Below, one piece after another: positions 1 to 8,622 of a DNA stretch of 64,000 bases; position 1 is the first letter of the stretch; every line of letters starts with the position of its first letter. The notes below the pieces were generated by a model. It made no database searches. It was not told the origin of the DNA and saw nothing but the letters and a program-made list of their open reading frames with translations. Where the stretch lies: contig FODP01000003.1 of NCBI GenBank assembly GCA_900110395.1, forward strand, positions 434,001 through 498,000, in the 5' to 3' direction. This DNA is from Rhodospirillales bacterium URHD0017 (GTDB lineage: Bacteria > Pseudomonadota > Alphaproteobacteria > Reyranellales > Reyranellaceae). The translations under genes and the position numbers were made by a program.

Positions 1-635
1 ATGCGCGCCAGCGACAAGGTCGGTCCGTCGGCCAGGCCACGCGCCACCTCGGTCGCGGTCTTCATCAATTCGCCATCCTCGACGACGTCCCAGATCAGGC
101 CCCATTCCTTGGCCTGCCCGGCGCTGATCTTGGGCGCCAGCATGGCGAGCGCACGCGCCCGCTGTTCGCCGACCAGGCGCGGCAGGAACCAGGTGCTGCC
201 GCCGTCGGGCAGGAGGCCGATGCGCGCGAAAGCCTGCAGGAAGCTCGCGGACTTGGCAGCGATCGCGATGTCGGCCGCAAGCGCGAAGCTCATGCCGACG
301 CCGGCCGCCGGTCCATTGACCGCGGCCACGATTGGCTTGGGCACCGAACGCATGAGCCGGATCACCGGATTGAAGAACTTGTCGAGCGCCGAGCCGGAAT
401 CGGCGGTGGCGCTGCGGTCGCGGTCGGGATCGCTGAGGTCTGCGCCGGCGCAGAAACCGCGGCCGGCGCCGGTCAGCAGCACAGCCCGCACCGAGCCATC
501 GACGGCAAGCGCCTCCCAGCAATCCTTCAGCTCGGCGATCATCTTGCGCGACACGGCATTGAGCTTGTCGGGCGCATTGAGCGTCAGCGTGGCCAGGCCC
601 TGGTCGTGGGCGACGGTGATGGTGGTGTAGCTCAT
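1..635 (-). CDS. enoyl-CoA hydratase/isomerase, C-terminus cut by window edge
   Basis: Crotonase-fold enzyme, expected to hydrate or isomerise a 2-enoyl-CoA in a beta-oxidation-type pathway in the cytoplasm. The protein starts MSYTTITVAHDQGLATLTLN from the ATG complementary to 633-635. About 211 residues are visible and the C-terminus lies outside the window. The oxyanion-hole segments RGFCAGADLS and the later AAVNGPAAGVGMSFALAADI are intact, followed by GLLPDGGSTWFLPR. The Asp in that last segment, where classical hydratases have the second Glu, resembles PaaG-like enzymes. Only one base separates it from the upstream paralogue on the same strand, so the two are surely co-transcribed. The exact substrate cannot be told. 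Confidence 0.85.
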   Translation of the reverse strand, partial: MSYTTITVAHDQGLATLTLNAPDKLNAVSRKMIAELKDCWEALAVDGSVRAVLLTGAGRGFCAGADLSDPDRDRSATADSGSALDKFFNPVIRLMRSVPKPIVAAVNGPAAGVGMSFALAADIAIAAKSASFLQAFARIGLLPDGGSTWFLPRLVGEQRARALAMLAPKISAGQAKEWGLIWDVVEDGELMKTATEVARGLADGPTLSLAR

Positions 636-636
636 G

Positions 637-1434
637 TCAGCGTCCCGCGAACTGCGGCGGCCGCTTGGCGAGGAAGGCCGACACGCCTTCCTTGAAGTCG
701 GCGCTGCGGCCGAGCGCGCGCTGGCTGTCGCGCTCGAGGTCGAGCTGCTGGTCGAGCGTGTTGGTGGCGGCCGCGTTGATCGCCTGCTTGATCGCAGCAT
801 AGGAGAGCGTCGGCCCGCCCGCGAGCTGGCGTGCGAGCTTGGCTGCCTCGGCCATCAGCGCGCCGTCGTCGACGGTCTGCCAGATCATGCCCATGCGCTC
901 GGCCTCCTCGGCCGGCACCGACTTGCCCAGCATGGCAAGCCCGCGTGCGCGGGCATCGCCCACGGTGCGCGGCAGGAAATACGTGCCGCCGAGATCGGGC
1001 ATCAGCGAGATGCGCACGAAGGCCTGGTCGAAGCGAGCGGAACGGGCGGCAATCACGATGTCGCAGGCCAACGCCAGGTTGGCGCCACCGCCCGCCGCAA
1101 CGCCGTTGATGGCACCGACGATCGGCTTGGGCAGCTCGCGCATGGCGCGGATCATGGGGTTGAAGAGACGGTCCATCCCGGCGCCGAGGTCGGGCGGCGC
1201 ATTGGTCGACGCATCGACCGTGCCCCCGCCTGAGAGGTCGGCGCCGGCGCAGAAGCCGCGGCCAATGCCCGTGAGCAGCACGGCGCGAATGTCGGCATCG
1301 TCGCGGGCGCGCGCCAGCTCATGGTTCATGGCCTCGATCAGCGCGTCGCTCATGGCGTTGAGGCGTTGCGGGCGGTTGAGCGTAAGGGTCAGGACGCCGG
1401 CTTCGAGAGCGGCAATGACGGGGGTTCGTTCCAT
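637..1434 (-). CDS. enoyl-CoA hydratase/isomerase family protein
   Basis: A 265-residue full-length crotonase-fold protein, paralogous to the gene directly downstream. It keeps the CoA-binding/oxyanion-hole motifs RGFCAGADLSGG (about residue 60) and GAINGVAAGGGANLALACDI (about 105), then ISLMPDLGGTYFLPR. As in the neighbour, Asp occupies the usual second catalytic Glu position, a PaaG-like pattern. The C-terminal helix carrying FKEGVSAFLAKRPPQF is typical of the family. The ATG is preceded by the divergent flavodoxin gene. The two hydratases probably serve one acyl-CoA degradation route (inference). Confidence 0.88.
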   Translation of the reverse strand: MERTPVIAALEAGVLTLTLNRPQRLNAMSDALIEAMNHELARARDDADIRAVLLTGIGRGFCAGADLSGGGTVDASTNAPPDLGAGMDRLFNPMIRAMRELPKPIVGAINGVAAGGGANLALACDIVIAARSARFDQAFVRISLMPDLGGTYFLPRTVGDARARGLAMLGKSVPAEEAERMGMIWQTVDDGALMAEAAKLARQLAGGPTLSYAAIKQAINAAATNTLDQQLDLERDSQRALGRSADFKEGVSAFLAKRPPQFAGR

Positions 1435-1527
1435 GGTTCGGCAGCCTTACACGCCAGCCCCCGGTGTCGCCAGCCGCGCCATCCGGTCGCGTCGCATCGC
1501 GGCACGTGCTGGCCTATCCCCTCGCCG

Positions 1528-1974
1528 ATGGCCACGATCCTGATCCTGGTCGGCACCGAATCGGGCAACGCCCAGATGGTGGCCGACGCACTGAAGCCGG
1601 TGCTCGATGCCGCAGGCCATGCCGTCGACGTCACCGACAAGGCGGCGACCACCGCCGACCTCGTGGCGCACGACGTCCTGCTGGTGGTCTGCGCCACCCA
1701 CGGCTCGGGCGACATCCCGACCAATATCCTGCCGCTCGCCGAGGCACTGGAGCGCGAGCGGCCCGACCTGTCGGGCCATCGCTATGGCGTCATCGCCTTG
1801 GGCGACATGACCTACCAGGACACGTTCTGTGGCGGCGGCAAGAAGGTCGACAAGGTGCTCGCGCTCTGCGGCGCGCGAAGGCTCGGCGACCGGCTGGAGG
1901 TCGATGCCTCGAGCCAGCCCCTGCCTGACGAGGAGGCGCTGGGCTGGGTCGAGGGCTGGAAGGTCCTGGTCTAG
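1528..1974 (+). CDS. flavodoxin-domain protein (MioC-like)
   Basis: A single-domain flavodoxin of 148 residues. The N-terminal phosphate loop reads VGTESGNAQMVAD (about residues 7-19), and the FMN-contact loops CATHGSGDIPTN and ALGDMTYQDTFCGGG follow in the expected order. It would bind FMN and act as a small soluble electron carrier, in the manner of MioC or the flavodoxin half of CPR-type reductases. No reductase domain is attached. The open frame extends upstream to about 1321, but the ATG at 1528 begins exactly at the first beta strand and the extension overlaps the hydratase gene on the other strand, so this start is preferred. Confidence 0.85.
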   Translation: MATILILVGTESGNAQMVADALKPVLDAAGHAVDVTDKAATTADLVAHDVLLVVCATHGSGDIPTNILPLAEALERERPDLSGHRYGVIALGDMTYQDTFCGGGKKVDKVLALCGARRLGDRLEVDASSQPLPDEEALGWVEGWKVLV

Positions 1975-1977
1975 CAT

Positions 1978-3093
1978 TCAATCAGGCAGGGTGAAGATCT
2001 CGACCGGCGCGGGAACGCCGCGCAGTCGGTGCTTGCCGAGCGACTTCATCGGCACCGTGCAGACTTCGTTGAATTCGGCCGAGGCGCAGACCTTCACGCC
2101 CAGCGCCTTGGTCATGCCTTCGAGGCGGGAGGCGCGGTTGACGGCGGGCCCGATGACGGTGAAGTCGAGCCGGTCCTCGGTGCCGACATTGCCGAAGGTG
2201 ACGTCGCCGACATGCAGGCCGACGCCGAACCGCACCGGCTCGCGGCCGCCCGTGGCGCGGGCCTCGTTGGCCGCCTCGATGTCGGCGATCAGGCGGCGGG
2301 CGGCGCCGAGCGCCTCGCCCGTCACCATGGGCAGGAACAGGGCATCCTCGGCCGGGAAGTAGGCCATGACGCCGTCACCGATGAACTTCAGAATCTCTCC
2401 ACCATGGGCCTTGAGCGCATCGCCGACGAGCTGCAGGTAGTTGTTCAGGAGCTCGAGCACCTCGGCCGCCGGCAGTCGCTCGTTCATGCCGGTGAAGTCG
2501 CGCAGGTCGGAGAACCACAGCACGGCGCGGATCTCCTCGCCCTCGCCGCGGCGGATGGCGCCGTTCAGCACGCGCTGGCCGACCTCGGGGCCGAGATAGG
2601 TGTTGGCCACCGTCTCGGCGACCGAGCGCTCGATATGCATCTCGGTCACCGCGCCCATCAGGTCGACGAGGCGCGTGAGATCGGTGACGTCGTCGTCGGA
2701 GAAACCCAGGCGGCTGTCGGTGGCGAAGGTGACGACGGGTAGCGCGCCCTCGCGACGGATGTGCATGGGCAGCGCCATGTAGTCGACGCCGCCGTCGGCC
2801 TTCAGCTCGTGCAACAGGACATGATCCTGCTCGGTGAGATGCGCGAGGTGGTGACGCACCAACCGTCCCTGCTCGCGCGCCGCCTGCAGGGGGCTGCCGA
2901 TATAGGCCGGCGTGAACTGAATGCCCCAGGCCCGGGCGATCTCCTGGACCTTTTCGCCGCGCCGCCACACGTAGCCCATGGCCTGGAGCTGCGGATGGAC
3001 GAGCTGCAGGCCGATATAGGCGCGCCACAGCGGAATGCCCGTCTGCAGGACGCGGACCAGCAGCTGCTCGATGAAGGCCGCCGGACGCGGCAC
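1978..3093 (-). CDS. class III adenylate/guanylate cyclase domain protein
   Basis: A soluble cyclase with a roughly 180-residue N-terminal sensory-type region and a C-terminal class III catalytic domain. The metal-binding Asp residues are in LWFSDLRDFTGM and KFIGDGVMAYF. The substrate-specifying segment reads VIGPAVNRASRLE, so the Asp seen in many adenylate cyclases (GDTVN) is Pro here, a variant that makes nucleotide specificity uncertain. The GTG start at 3091-3093 gives 371 residues. The frame stays open upstream with family-like sequence (GDRLAPIVEWLAHEGRLV) but offers no ATG or GTG before it runs into the SDR gene. A TTG or CTG start, or a start inside that gene, is therefore possible. 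Confidence 0.82.
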   Translation of the reverse strand: MPRPAAFIEQLLVRVLQTGIPLWRAYIGLQLVHPQLQAMGYVWRRGEKVQEIARAWGIQFTPAYIGSPLQAAREQGRLVRHHLAHLTEQDHVLLHELKADGGVDYMALPMHIRREGALPVVTFATDSRLGFSDDDVTDLTRLVDLMGAVTEMHIERSVAETVANTYLGPEVGQRVLNGAIRRGEGEEIRAVLWFSDLRDFTGMNERLPAAEVLELLNNYLQLVGDALKAHGGEILKFIGDGVMAYFPAEDALFLPMVTGEALGAARRLIADIEAANEARATGGREPVRFGVGLHVGDVTFGNVGTEDRLDFTVIGPAVNRASRLEGMTKALGVKVCASAEFNEVCTVPMKSLGKHRLRGVPAPVEIFTLPD

Positions 3094-3161
3094 GAGGCGG
3101 CCCTCGTGCGCCAGCCATTCGACGATCGGCGCCAGGCGGTCGCCGGCAGAGACGCCGGCGT

Positions 3162-4055
3162 TCAGGAGCCGACCACCGCCGCCACCTCCTCCGTCGAGGT
3201 CCGATAGACCTTGTTGGTCGAGAGGTCGGCGATCTTCTCGATGTTGTCTGCCACGTCCTCCACGGTCGGCGCGCGGCCCGTGATGCGCACGCCCGGCGCC
3301 TCACGATATTCGATGCGCGCGAAGTTGCCGGCGCCGGCGCTCCAGATCTCACCGGTGCGCTGGCACTGCTCGCTGCACAGATAGGCGACCATGGGCGAGA
3401 CGAACGCCGGGTCGAGCTTGGCCAGCACCTCCGGCGTCATCAGGCTCTCGGTCATGCGCGTGCCAGCGACCGGCGCCAGCGCATTGACGAAGATGTTGTA
3501 CTTCTGGCCTTCCAGCCTGAGCGCATTCATGAAGCCCACGACGGCGAGCTTGGCGCCGCCATAGTTGGCCTGGCCGAAATTGCCGTAGATGCCGGAGTTC
3601 GACGAGGTGACGACGACGCGGCCATAGGCCTTGGCACGCATGATCGGCCAGGCGGCGTGGGTGACGTAGGCGGTCCCTTGGAAGTGCACCTTCACCACGA
3701 AGTCGAAATCCTCGACCGTCATGTTGTGGAAGGTCTTGTCGCGCAGCACGCCCGCGTTGTTGACGACGATGTCGACCGTGCCGAAGGAATCGACCGCGGT
3801 CTTGACGATGTTGGCTGCACTCTTGGGGTCGGCGACCGAATCGTAGTTGGGCACGGCCTGACCACCGGCCGCCTTGATCTCCGCCACGACCTTGTCGGCG
3901 GCCGCGTGATCACCGCCTTTACCGTCGACCGCGCCGCCCGGATCGTTCACCACCACCTTGGCGCCACGGCTGGCCAGCAGCAGCGCATGCGCGCGGCCAA
4001 GGCCATTGCCAGCGCCAGTAACGATGGCGACGCGATTGTCGAAGCGGATGGTCAT
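3162..4055 (-). CDS. SDR family oxidoreductase (MFE-2/HSD17B4-like 3-hydroxyacyl-CoA dehydrogenase type)
   Basis: A 297-residue short-chain dehydrogenase. The NAD(P) site is TGAGNGLGRAHA, followed by the acidic VVNDPGG loop and VVNNAGVLRD. The catalytic Ser lies in VVTSSNSG and the Tyr/Lys pair in NYGGAKLAV. The long loop after strand 2 (VDGKGGDHAAADKVV) is characteristic of the dehydrogenase domain of peroxisomal-type multifunctional enzyme 2 and its bacterial homologues, which oxidise 3-hydroxyacyl-CoA. Its position between hydratases and a thiolase fits a beta-oxidation-like role (inference). Confidence 0.88.
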   Translation of the reverse strand: MTIRFDNRVAIVTGAGNGLGRAHALLLASRGAKVVVNDPGGAVDGKGGDHAAADKVVAEIKAAGGQAVPNYDSVADPKSAANIVKTAVDSFGTVDIVVNNAGVLRDKTFHNMTVEDFDFVVKVHFQGTAYVTHAAWPIMRAKAYGRVVVTSSNSGIYGNFGQANYGGAKLAVVGFMNALRLEGQKYNIFVNALAPVAGTRMTESLMTPEVLAKLDPAFVSPMVAYLCSEQCQRTGEIWSAGAGNFARIEYREAPGVRITGRAPTVEDVADNIEKIADLSTNKVYRTSTEEVAAVVGS

Positions 4056-4105
4056 TCGTGCATCTCCATGTTTGGTCTTGCGCGATGATTTTCAACCCTG
4101 CTGCC

Positions 4106-4226
4106 CGTCGTCTTGACCGGAGCCGAGCGAAGCGAGGCGTAGCGGAGGGACCTTGTGTCCACCATAAGCTGCCGATCGTTAAGAGAAGATTCCTCCACTC
4201 CGCTTCGCTCCGATCGGGACGACGGA
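4106..4226. repeat. degenerate palindromic intergenic repeat, family A
   Basis: Between the SDR gene and the thiolase lies an imperfect inverted repeat. The left arm contains GAGCGAAGCGAGG and the right arm CTCCGCTTCGCTCCGAT. It is a diverged member of the family seen more clearly at 17441, 40100, 41894 and 51887. No coding sequence is evident here. Confidence 0.6.
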
Positions 4227-4230
4227 AAAT

Positions 4231-5477
4231 TCAACCGCGCTGAAGAATCACGACGGCTGTAACGGCTTCTTCCATGCCGATGACGCCGCCGCCGTTCTCG
4301 GCGAGCGCGATCTCCGCACCTTTGACTTGTCGGGCGCCGGCTTCACCGCGCAATTGCGTGGTAAGTTCCGCCAGCATCGAAAGACCCGTGGCGCCGACGG
4401 GATGGCCCTTCGACACGAGGCCGCCCGAGGTGTTGACCGGCAGCTTGCCGTCGGGGCCGGTGGCTCCCGATTCGACGACCTTGCCGCCCTCGCCCTCTGG
4501 GCAGAAGCGCAGCATCTCGCACTGGTAGATCTCGCAGAAGCTGGTGGCGTCGTGGACTTCCGCAACGTCGATATCCTGCGGCCCCAGCCCCGCCATCTTG
4601 TAGGCCTTGTCGGCGGCGGCACGCGACAGCCCGGGCTCGTCGAGCTTGCGGTACTTGCCGCCGGAGAAGCCCACGCCGGCGATGCGCACGGCCCGTTCCC
4701 GAACGCTTGCTGGCAGCTTCTCGAGATACTCCTTCGAGCACAGCAGAGCCGCCGCAACGCCATCGCCGATTGGCGCACACATCGCGCGGGTCAGCGGATA
4801 GGACACTGGCCGGTCCTCCAGCACCGCCTGCGGCGTCATCTGAAAGCGGTACTGCGCCTTGTCGTTCAGGGCGCCGTAATTGTGGTTCTTGGCGGCGCCG
4901 ACGGCGATCTGCTGCTGGGTCGTGCCGTGCTTCCACATGTGCCACTTGGCCTGCATGGCGTAGGTGTCCATGAAGATGGTGCGGTCGTCGCCGGGCGCGA
5001 ACTTCGAGCCCACCATCTCGCCCACGCGGTTCATCTCCTCGACCAGCCGGTCGTGCTGGCTATGTAGCCCTGGTTGAACAGGCCCGCGGTGCGCTCCGGC
5101 GCGTCGGGGCTGAAGAGCTTCTCGATGCCGATGCAGAACGAGAGCCCGTGCGTGCCGGCCAGAATGTCCTTCCAGGCGCCCATGAAGGCGGTCGAGGCGG
5201 TGGCGCAGGCATTCTCGACGTTGAACATCGGCACGCGCTCGGGGAACAGGCCCTCCTCGACCAGCGGCTGGAACAGCGCCTGGGCGCGGATCGAGTTCTG
5301 GCCCCAGAAACCCATGCCGCAGTTGCCCATCCAGCCCGTTTCGATGTCGGCGCCATTCTTCATGCCGGCATCCGAAAGCGTGCCGAGATAGGCCTCACGC
5401 GCCAGGTCGCCCCAGCTCATGCCCGGATGCTTCTTGAAGGCAGTGGCATAGGAGCCAATTACATAGACATCGCGCAT
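4231..5477 (-). pseudogene. thiolase (acetyl-CoA acetyltransferase/SCP-x type), split by a frameshift
   Basis: Two abutting frames together make one full-length thiolase of about 414 residues. The N-terminal part (from the ATG at 5475-5477) starts MRDVYVIGSYATAFKKHPG and carries the active-site Cys in NVENACATASTAF. The C-terminal part (4231-5034) carries AEVHDATSFCE and the catalytic GGLVSKGHPVGATG. The N-terminal frame ends in nonsense after FNQGYIA, while the other frame continues with QHDRLVEEM before the ATG at 5032-5034. Adding one base near 5058-5059 restores a continuous thiolase. The break is therefore a single-base deletion, either a real lesion or a sequencing error. Otherwise the gene looks under selection. 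It belongs with the neighbouring hydratases and SDR. Confidence 0.8.
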
Positions 5478-5545
5478 GGTCGTCCCCTCGGTTGGCTTTC
5501 GTCGTATTTGAGCGTATCCAACCGGCCTACGCTAGGAGAACCCAT

Positions 5546-6949
5546 ATGGCCGCAACGGCCCAGGTAAAGGCCCCCAACGTCGACACCACGATCGCCGAGC
5601 TGAAGAAGATCTTTGGCGACCGGGTCAGCACCGCGCACGCCGTGCGCGAGCAGCACGGCAAGGACATCTCCTTCCACGAGGCCCACCTGCCCGACGCCGT
5701 CGTGTTCGTCGAATCGGCTGAAGAGGCTCAGCAGGTCGTGCAGCTCTGCGCCAAGCACAAGACGCCGATCATCGCCTTCGGCACCGGCACGTCGCTGGAG
5801 GGCCATATCAGCGCGCCGAACGGCGGCATCTCGCTCGACTTGAGCCGCATGAACAAGGTGCTGACGGTCAACGAGGCCGACCTCGATGTCGTCGTGCAGC
5901 CCGGCGTCACGCGCAAGCAGCTCAACGAATACATCCGCGCTACCGGTCTCTTCTTCCCGATCGATCCCGGGGCCGACGCCTCGATTGGCGGCATGACCAG
6001 CACCCGCGCCTCGGGCACCAACGCGGTGCGCTACGGCACCATGCGCGAGAACGTGCTGGCGCTGCAGGTGATCACGCCCGACGGCCGGCTGATGCGGCTC
6101 GGCCGCCGCTCGCGCAAATCCTCGGCGGGCTACGACCTGGTAAAACTGTTCGTCGGTTCCGAGGGCACGCTCGGCATCATCACCGAGATCACGCTGCGCC
6201 TCTACGGCATCCCCGAATCGATGGTTTCGGCGACCTGCGCCTTCGACACGCTGGAGGGCGCGGTCAACACCGTGATCCAGACCATCCAGTCCGGCATTCC
6301 CGTGGCGCGCATCGAGCTGATGGACACCGAGACGGTCGACACCGTGAACAAGTATTCCAAGCTCGACCTGCCCTTGAAGAGCACGTTGATGCTGGAGTTC
6401 CATGGCACCGAGGCCAGCACCAAGGAGCAGGCCGAGATGGTGCAGGCGCTGGCCGAGGAGAACGGCGGCGGCCATTTCGCCTGGACCAGCCAGGCCGAGG
6501 AGCGCACCAGGATGTGGCAGGCGCGCCATGACGCGGCGTGGGCCGCCAAGGCGGCCAAGCCGGGCTGGGGCATGTGGGCGACCGACGTCTGCGTGCCGAT
6601 CTCGCGGCTCGCCGAATGTATCCTCGAGACACAGAAGGACATCGTGGCGAGCGGCCTCTACGCGCCGATCGTGGGCCATGTCGGCGACGGCAACTTCCAT
6701 CTCACCATGATGGTGAACCCCGACGATCCGACCTACCTCAAGCGCGCCGAGGGGCTGAACGACCGCATGATCGCCCGCGCGCTCAGCCTCGGCGGCACCT
6801 GCACCGGCGAGCACGGCGTCGGGCTGGGCAAGATCAAGTTCCTCTACGACGAGCATGGCGAGGCGATGTCGCTGATGCGCTCGATCAAGAAGGCGCTCGA
6901 CCCGGACAACATCATGAACCCGGGCAAGATCATGGGCCCGATCAACTGA
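5546..6949 (+). CDS. FAD-binding oxidase, GlcD/D-lactate dehydrogenase family
   Basis: A 467-residue VAO-type flavoprotein expected to oxidise a D-2-hydroxyacid (D-lactate or glycolate) with transfer to cytochrome or quinone. The FAD-binding PCMH half includes PIIAFGTGTSLEGH and FFPIDPGADASIGGMTSTRAS. The C-terminal FAD-oxidase half ends with HVGDGNFH, TCTGEHGVGLGK and LDPDNIMNPGK, all hallmarks of the GlcD/Dld family. The ATG at 5546 has AGGAG at 5534-5538, which decides it over the in-frame upstream codon at 5492. It is divergently transcribed from the thiolase with a 68-bp shared upstream region. Stand-alone operation without GlcE/GlcF points to D-lactate dehydrogenase rather than glycolate oxidase (inference). 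Confidence 0.88.
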   Translation: MAATAQVKAPNVDTTIAELKKIFGDRVSTAHAVREQHGKDISFHEAHLPDAVVFVESAEEAQQVVQLCAKHKTPIIAFGTGTSLEGHISAPNGGISLDLSRMNKVLTVNEADLDVVVQPGVTRKQLNEYIRATGLFFPIDPGADASIGGMTSTRASGTNAVRYGTMRENVLALQVITPDGRLMRLGRRSRKSSAGYDLVKLFVGSEGTLGIITEITLRLYGIPESMVSATCAFDTLEGAVNTVIQTIQSGIPVARIELMDTETVDTVNKYSKLDLPLKSTLMLEFHGTEASTKEQAEMVQALAEENGGGHFAWTSQAEERTRMWQARHDAAWAAKAAKPGWGMWATDVCVPISRLAECILETQKDIVASGLYAPIVGHVGDGNFHLTMMVNPDDPTYLKRAEGLNDRMIARALSLGGTCTGEHGVGLGKIKFLYDEHGEAMSLMRSIKKALDPDNIMNPGKIMGPIN

Positions 6950-7121
6950 CGACCGACCGGGGTTTCCGCAGTTTCCGCAGTTTCGGCAACCCCCTCCGGA
7001 GCAGCTGCCGTCATTCGCTCGAGCCCGTACCGGGTCATGCAACAGCATGACTCCAGTATCGTAGCCTGTCAATAACTACGGTTGTTTTCTGTTTTGGCGT
7101 GCCGTAAGGCGCCGAAATGAA

Positions 7122-7140
7122 GTGCCAGCACTGCTGGCAC
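7122..7140. promoter_or_regulatory. perfect 19-bp dyad, possible operator or terminator stem
   Basis: GTGCCAGCA-C-TGCTGGCAC is a perfect 9+1+9 palindrome lying about 50 bases before the small gene at 7193, in a 243-base gap after the GlcD-type gene. The rest of the gap (6950-7192) shows short direct repeats of TTTCCGCAG near 6964 but no gene. No T-run follows, so an operator is as likely as a terminator. Its function is unproven. Confidence 0.35.
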
Positions 7141-7192
7141 TCGCCGTGGTGCGACCCTTGAGAAATCAGTGTTCCATCGCCATCTCTTCACT

Positions 7193-7552
7193 ATGGCGTT
7201 GCTGCCTCCGATGTACACGACCAGCAAGACCGGGACGCCCAAGTCCAGGTCGAAAAAGTCCAAGGCCCTGCTGAAGGCCGAGGCCGAGCACGCGCGTTTC
7301 CTGAAGCGGATGGGCGTGGGCGACCGTGGACGACAGATCACGGTTTCGCCCAAGGAGCCGGCCTATGCCCGGCCCTCGCCCGACATCCCGTCGTTGAACA
7401 GCCGAGGCGATGTGCCGACCAAGCCCGAGCCGAAAGTCTATAGCGGCAAGCGCAAGCTTCTCGGTGTGGCCACCATGCACAAGTCGAACATGGTGCCGGT
7501 GTTCGCCGACAATCCTGAAGAGGCGGTCGAAATCGCCAAGATGCGGCGGTAA
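7193..7552 (+). CDS. small basic hypothetical protein
   Basis: A 119-residue basic protein that I cannot assign. It has a Ser/Lys-rich start (TGTPKSRSKKSKALLKAEA), a central Pro-rich stretch, and a compact C-terminal block with KRKLLGVATMHKSNMVPVF followed by EEAVEIAKMRR. The C-terminal block has the look of a conserved motif in small, often phage-associated alphaproteobacterial proteins, but this is impression only. Start candidates in the same frame are GTG 7169, ATG 7193 and ATG 7211, and no strong ribosome-binding site discriminates. The gene stands alone, convergent with the amidohydrolase downstream. Confidence 0.55.
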   Translation: MALLPPMYTTSKTGTPKSRSKKSKALLKAEAEHARFLKRMGVGDRGRQITVSPKEPAYARPSPDIPSLNSRGDVPTKPEPKVYSGKRKLLGVATMHKSNMVPVFADNPEEAVEIAKMRR

Positions 7553-7604
7553 CGCAGCCGCTAACGCAGTCCGGCGCGGCTCAGGCCTTCAACGAACTGG
7601 TCCA

Positions 7605-8552
7605 TCAGTTCGAGGGCAGCGAGAGACGGTAGAACGCTGCCGCATTCTTCCAGAAGAAGCGGTCTCGGTCGGCCGGCGAGCGCTCGCCAAGCATGCGGTC
7701 GAGGGAGCGGACGAGCGTGTCGTAGTCGATGCGCAGACCGGCAACCGGGAAGTTGCTCGCGAACATGCATCGCTCGATGCCGAAGATCGCGATCGCGTCC
7801 ATGACGACACGGCGATTGGACTCGTACTCCCAGGCACTGTCCTTCAAGCCGAACTCGGAGACCTTGACGTGAACGTTGGGCTGGCGAGCCACCGCCTCCA
7901 TGCCGCGGCGCCAGGCGGCGAGGCCTTCCTCGCTGCGATCCCAGGGAAAGCCGGTATGATTCAGCACGATCGGGACGCGCGGGAATTGGCGCGCCACTTC
8001 AGCTGCCTCGACGAGATGCCAGTAAGGCACGCGCAGATCCCAGGACAGCCCGTACTTCTGCAGGAGCGCGAAGCCACGCAGCCATTTGTCGTCCTGCATG
8101 GTGCCGGGCGCGCCGGGTGTCATGGCATCGGGGCGAAGGGAGGTCACCGGCTTCGACCGGATTCCGCGCACCAGCGGAAACCGCGACTGGGCGGCAAGGA
8201 TCTCCTCGGCATTCTCGGTGTTGAACCAGGCATGCGCGACGATGGCCCCAGGAAAGCCGCAGCGTGCATTCACTTCGTTGAGCCACTCGGTTTCGGCGAC
8301 CTGCCTGGAGCGATCCATCTCGGCTTCGCAATGCACCGTCGTCAACACATTGTGGGCGCGCGAATCCCGCAGATAGTCGTTCGGCAGGTAGTCTCGCCTG
8401 ATCGCTTCGTAGGCCCCCAGGAAGAAGTGAGGCTCCGGCTGGCCGCTAAGGAACGGGTAGCGGTTTGCCTTCAGGTCCCAAAGGTGATGGTGCGCGTCGA
8501 TGAGCGTGACGGCTCCCGGCGCTCTATTCCATTGGCCACTGATCGTCTTCAT
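7605..8552 (-). CDS. amidohydrolase family protein (PDC hydrolase/fuconolactonase-like)
   Basis: A 315-residue amidohydrolase-2 type TIM barrel. The metal-site start is LIDAHHHLWDL (about residue 17). Strand-end motifs RVPIVLNHTGFPWDR and ERCMFASNFPVAGL supply the later His and Asp-equivalent positions; where many relatives have Asp in the last motif, this protein has Asn. Relatives hydrolyse lactones such as 2-pyrone-4,6-dicarboxylate or L-fuconolactone, and the substrate here is unknown. A second, distantly related amidohydrolase is at 62527. Confidence 0.82.
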   Translation of the reverse strand: MKTISGQWNRAPGAVTLIDAHHHLWDLKANRYPFLSGQPEPHFFLGAYEAIRRDYLPNDYLRDSRAHNVLTTVHCEAEMDRSRQVAETEWLNEVNARCGFPGAIVAHAWFNTENAEEILAAQSRFPLVRGIRSKPVTSLRPDAMTPGAPGTMQDDKWLRGFALLQKYGLSWDLRVPYWHLVEAAEVARQFPRVPIVLNHTGFPWDRSEEGLAAWRRGMEAVARQPNVHVKVSEFGLKDSAWEYESNRRVVMDAIAIFGIERCMFASNFPVAGLRIDYDTLVRSLDRMLGERSPADRDRFFWKNAAAFYRLSLPSN

Positions 8553-8622
8553 GCGCGATGAAATAGCACATGTCGCACGATGCTCCGAACACCCACGCTG
8601 CCGGCACTACTCGGAGTTATTG

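Noticed and set aside
5459..7072. Minus-strand 537-codon open frame over the GlcD-type gene
   Set aside because: It is antisense shadow; the plus-strand frame has all GlcD/Dld motifs and a ribosome-binding site.
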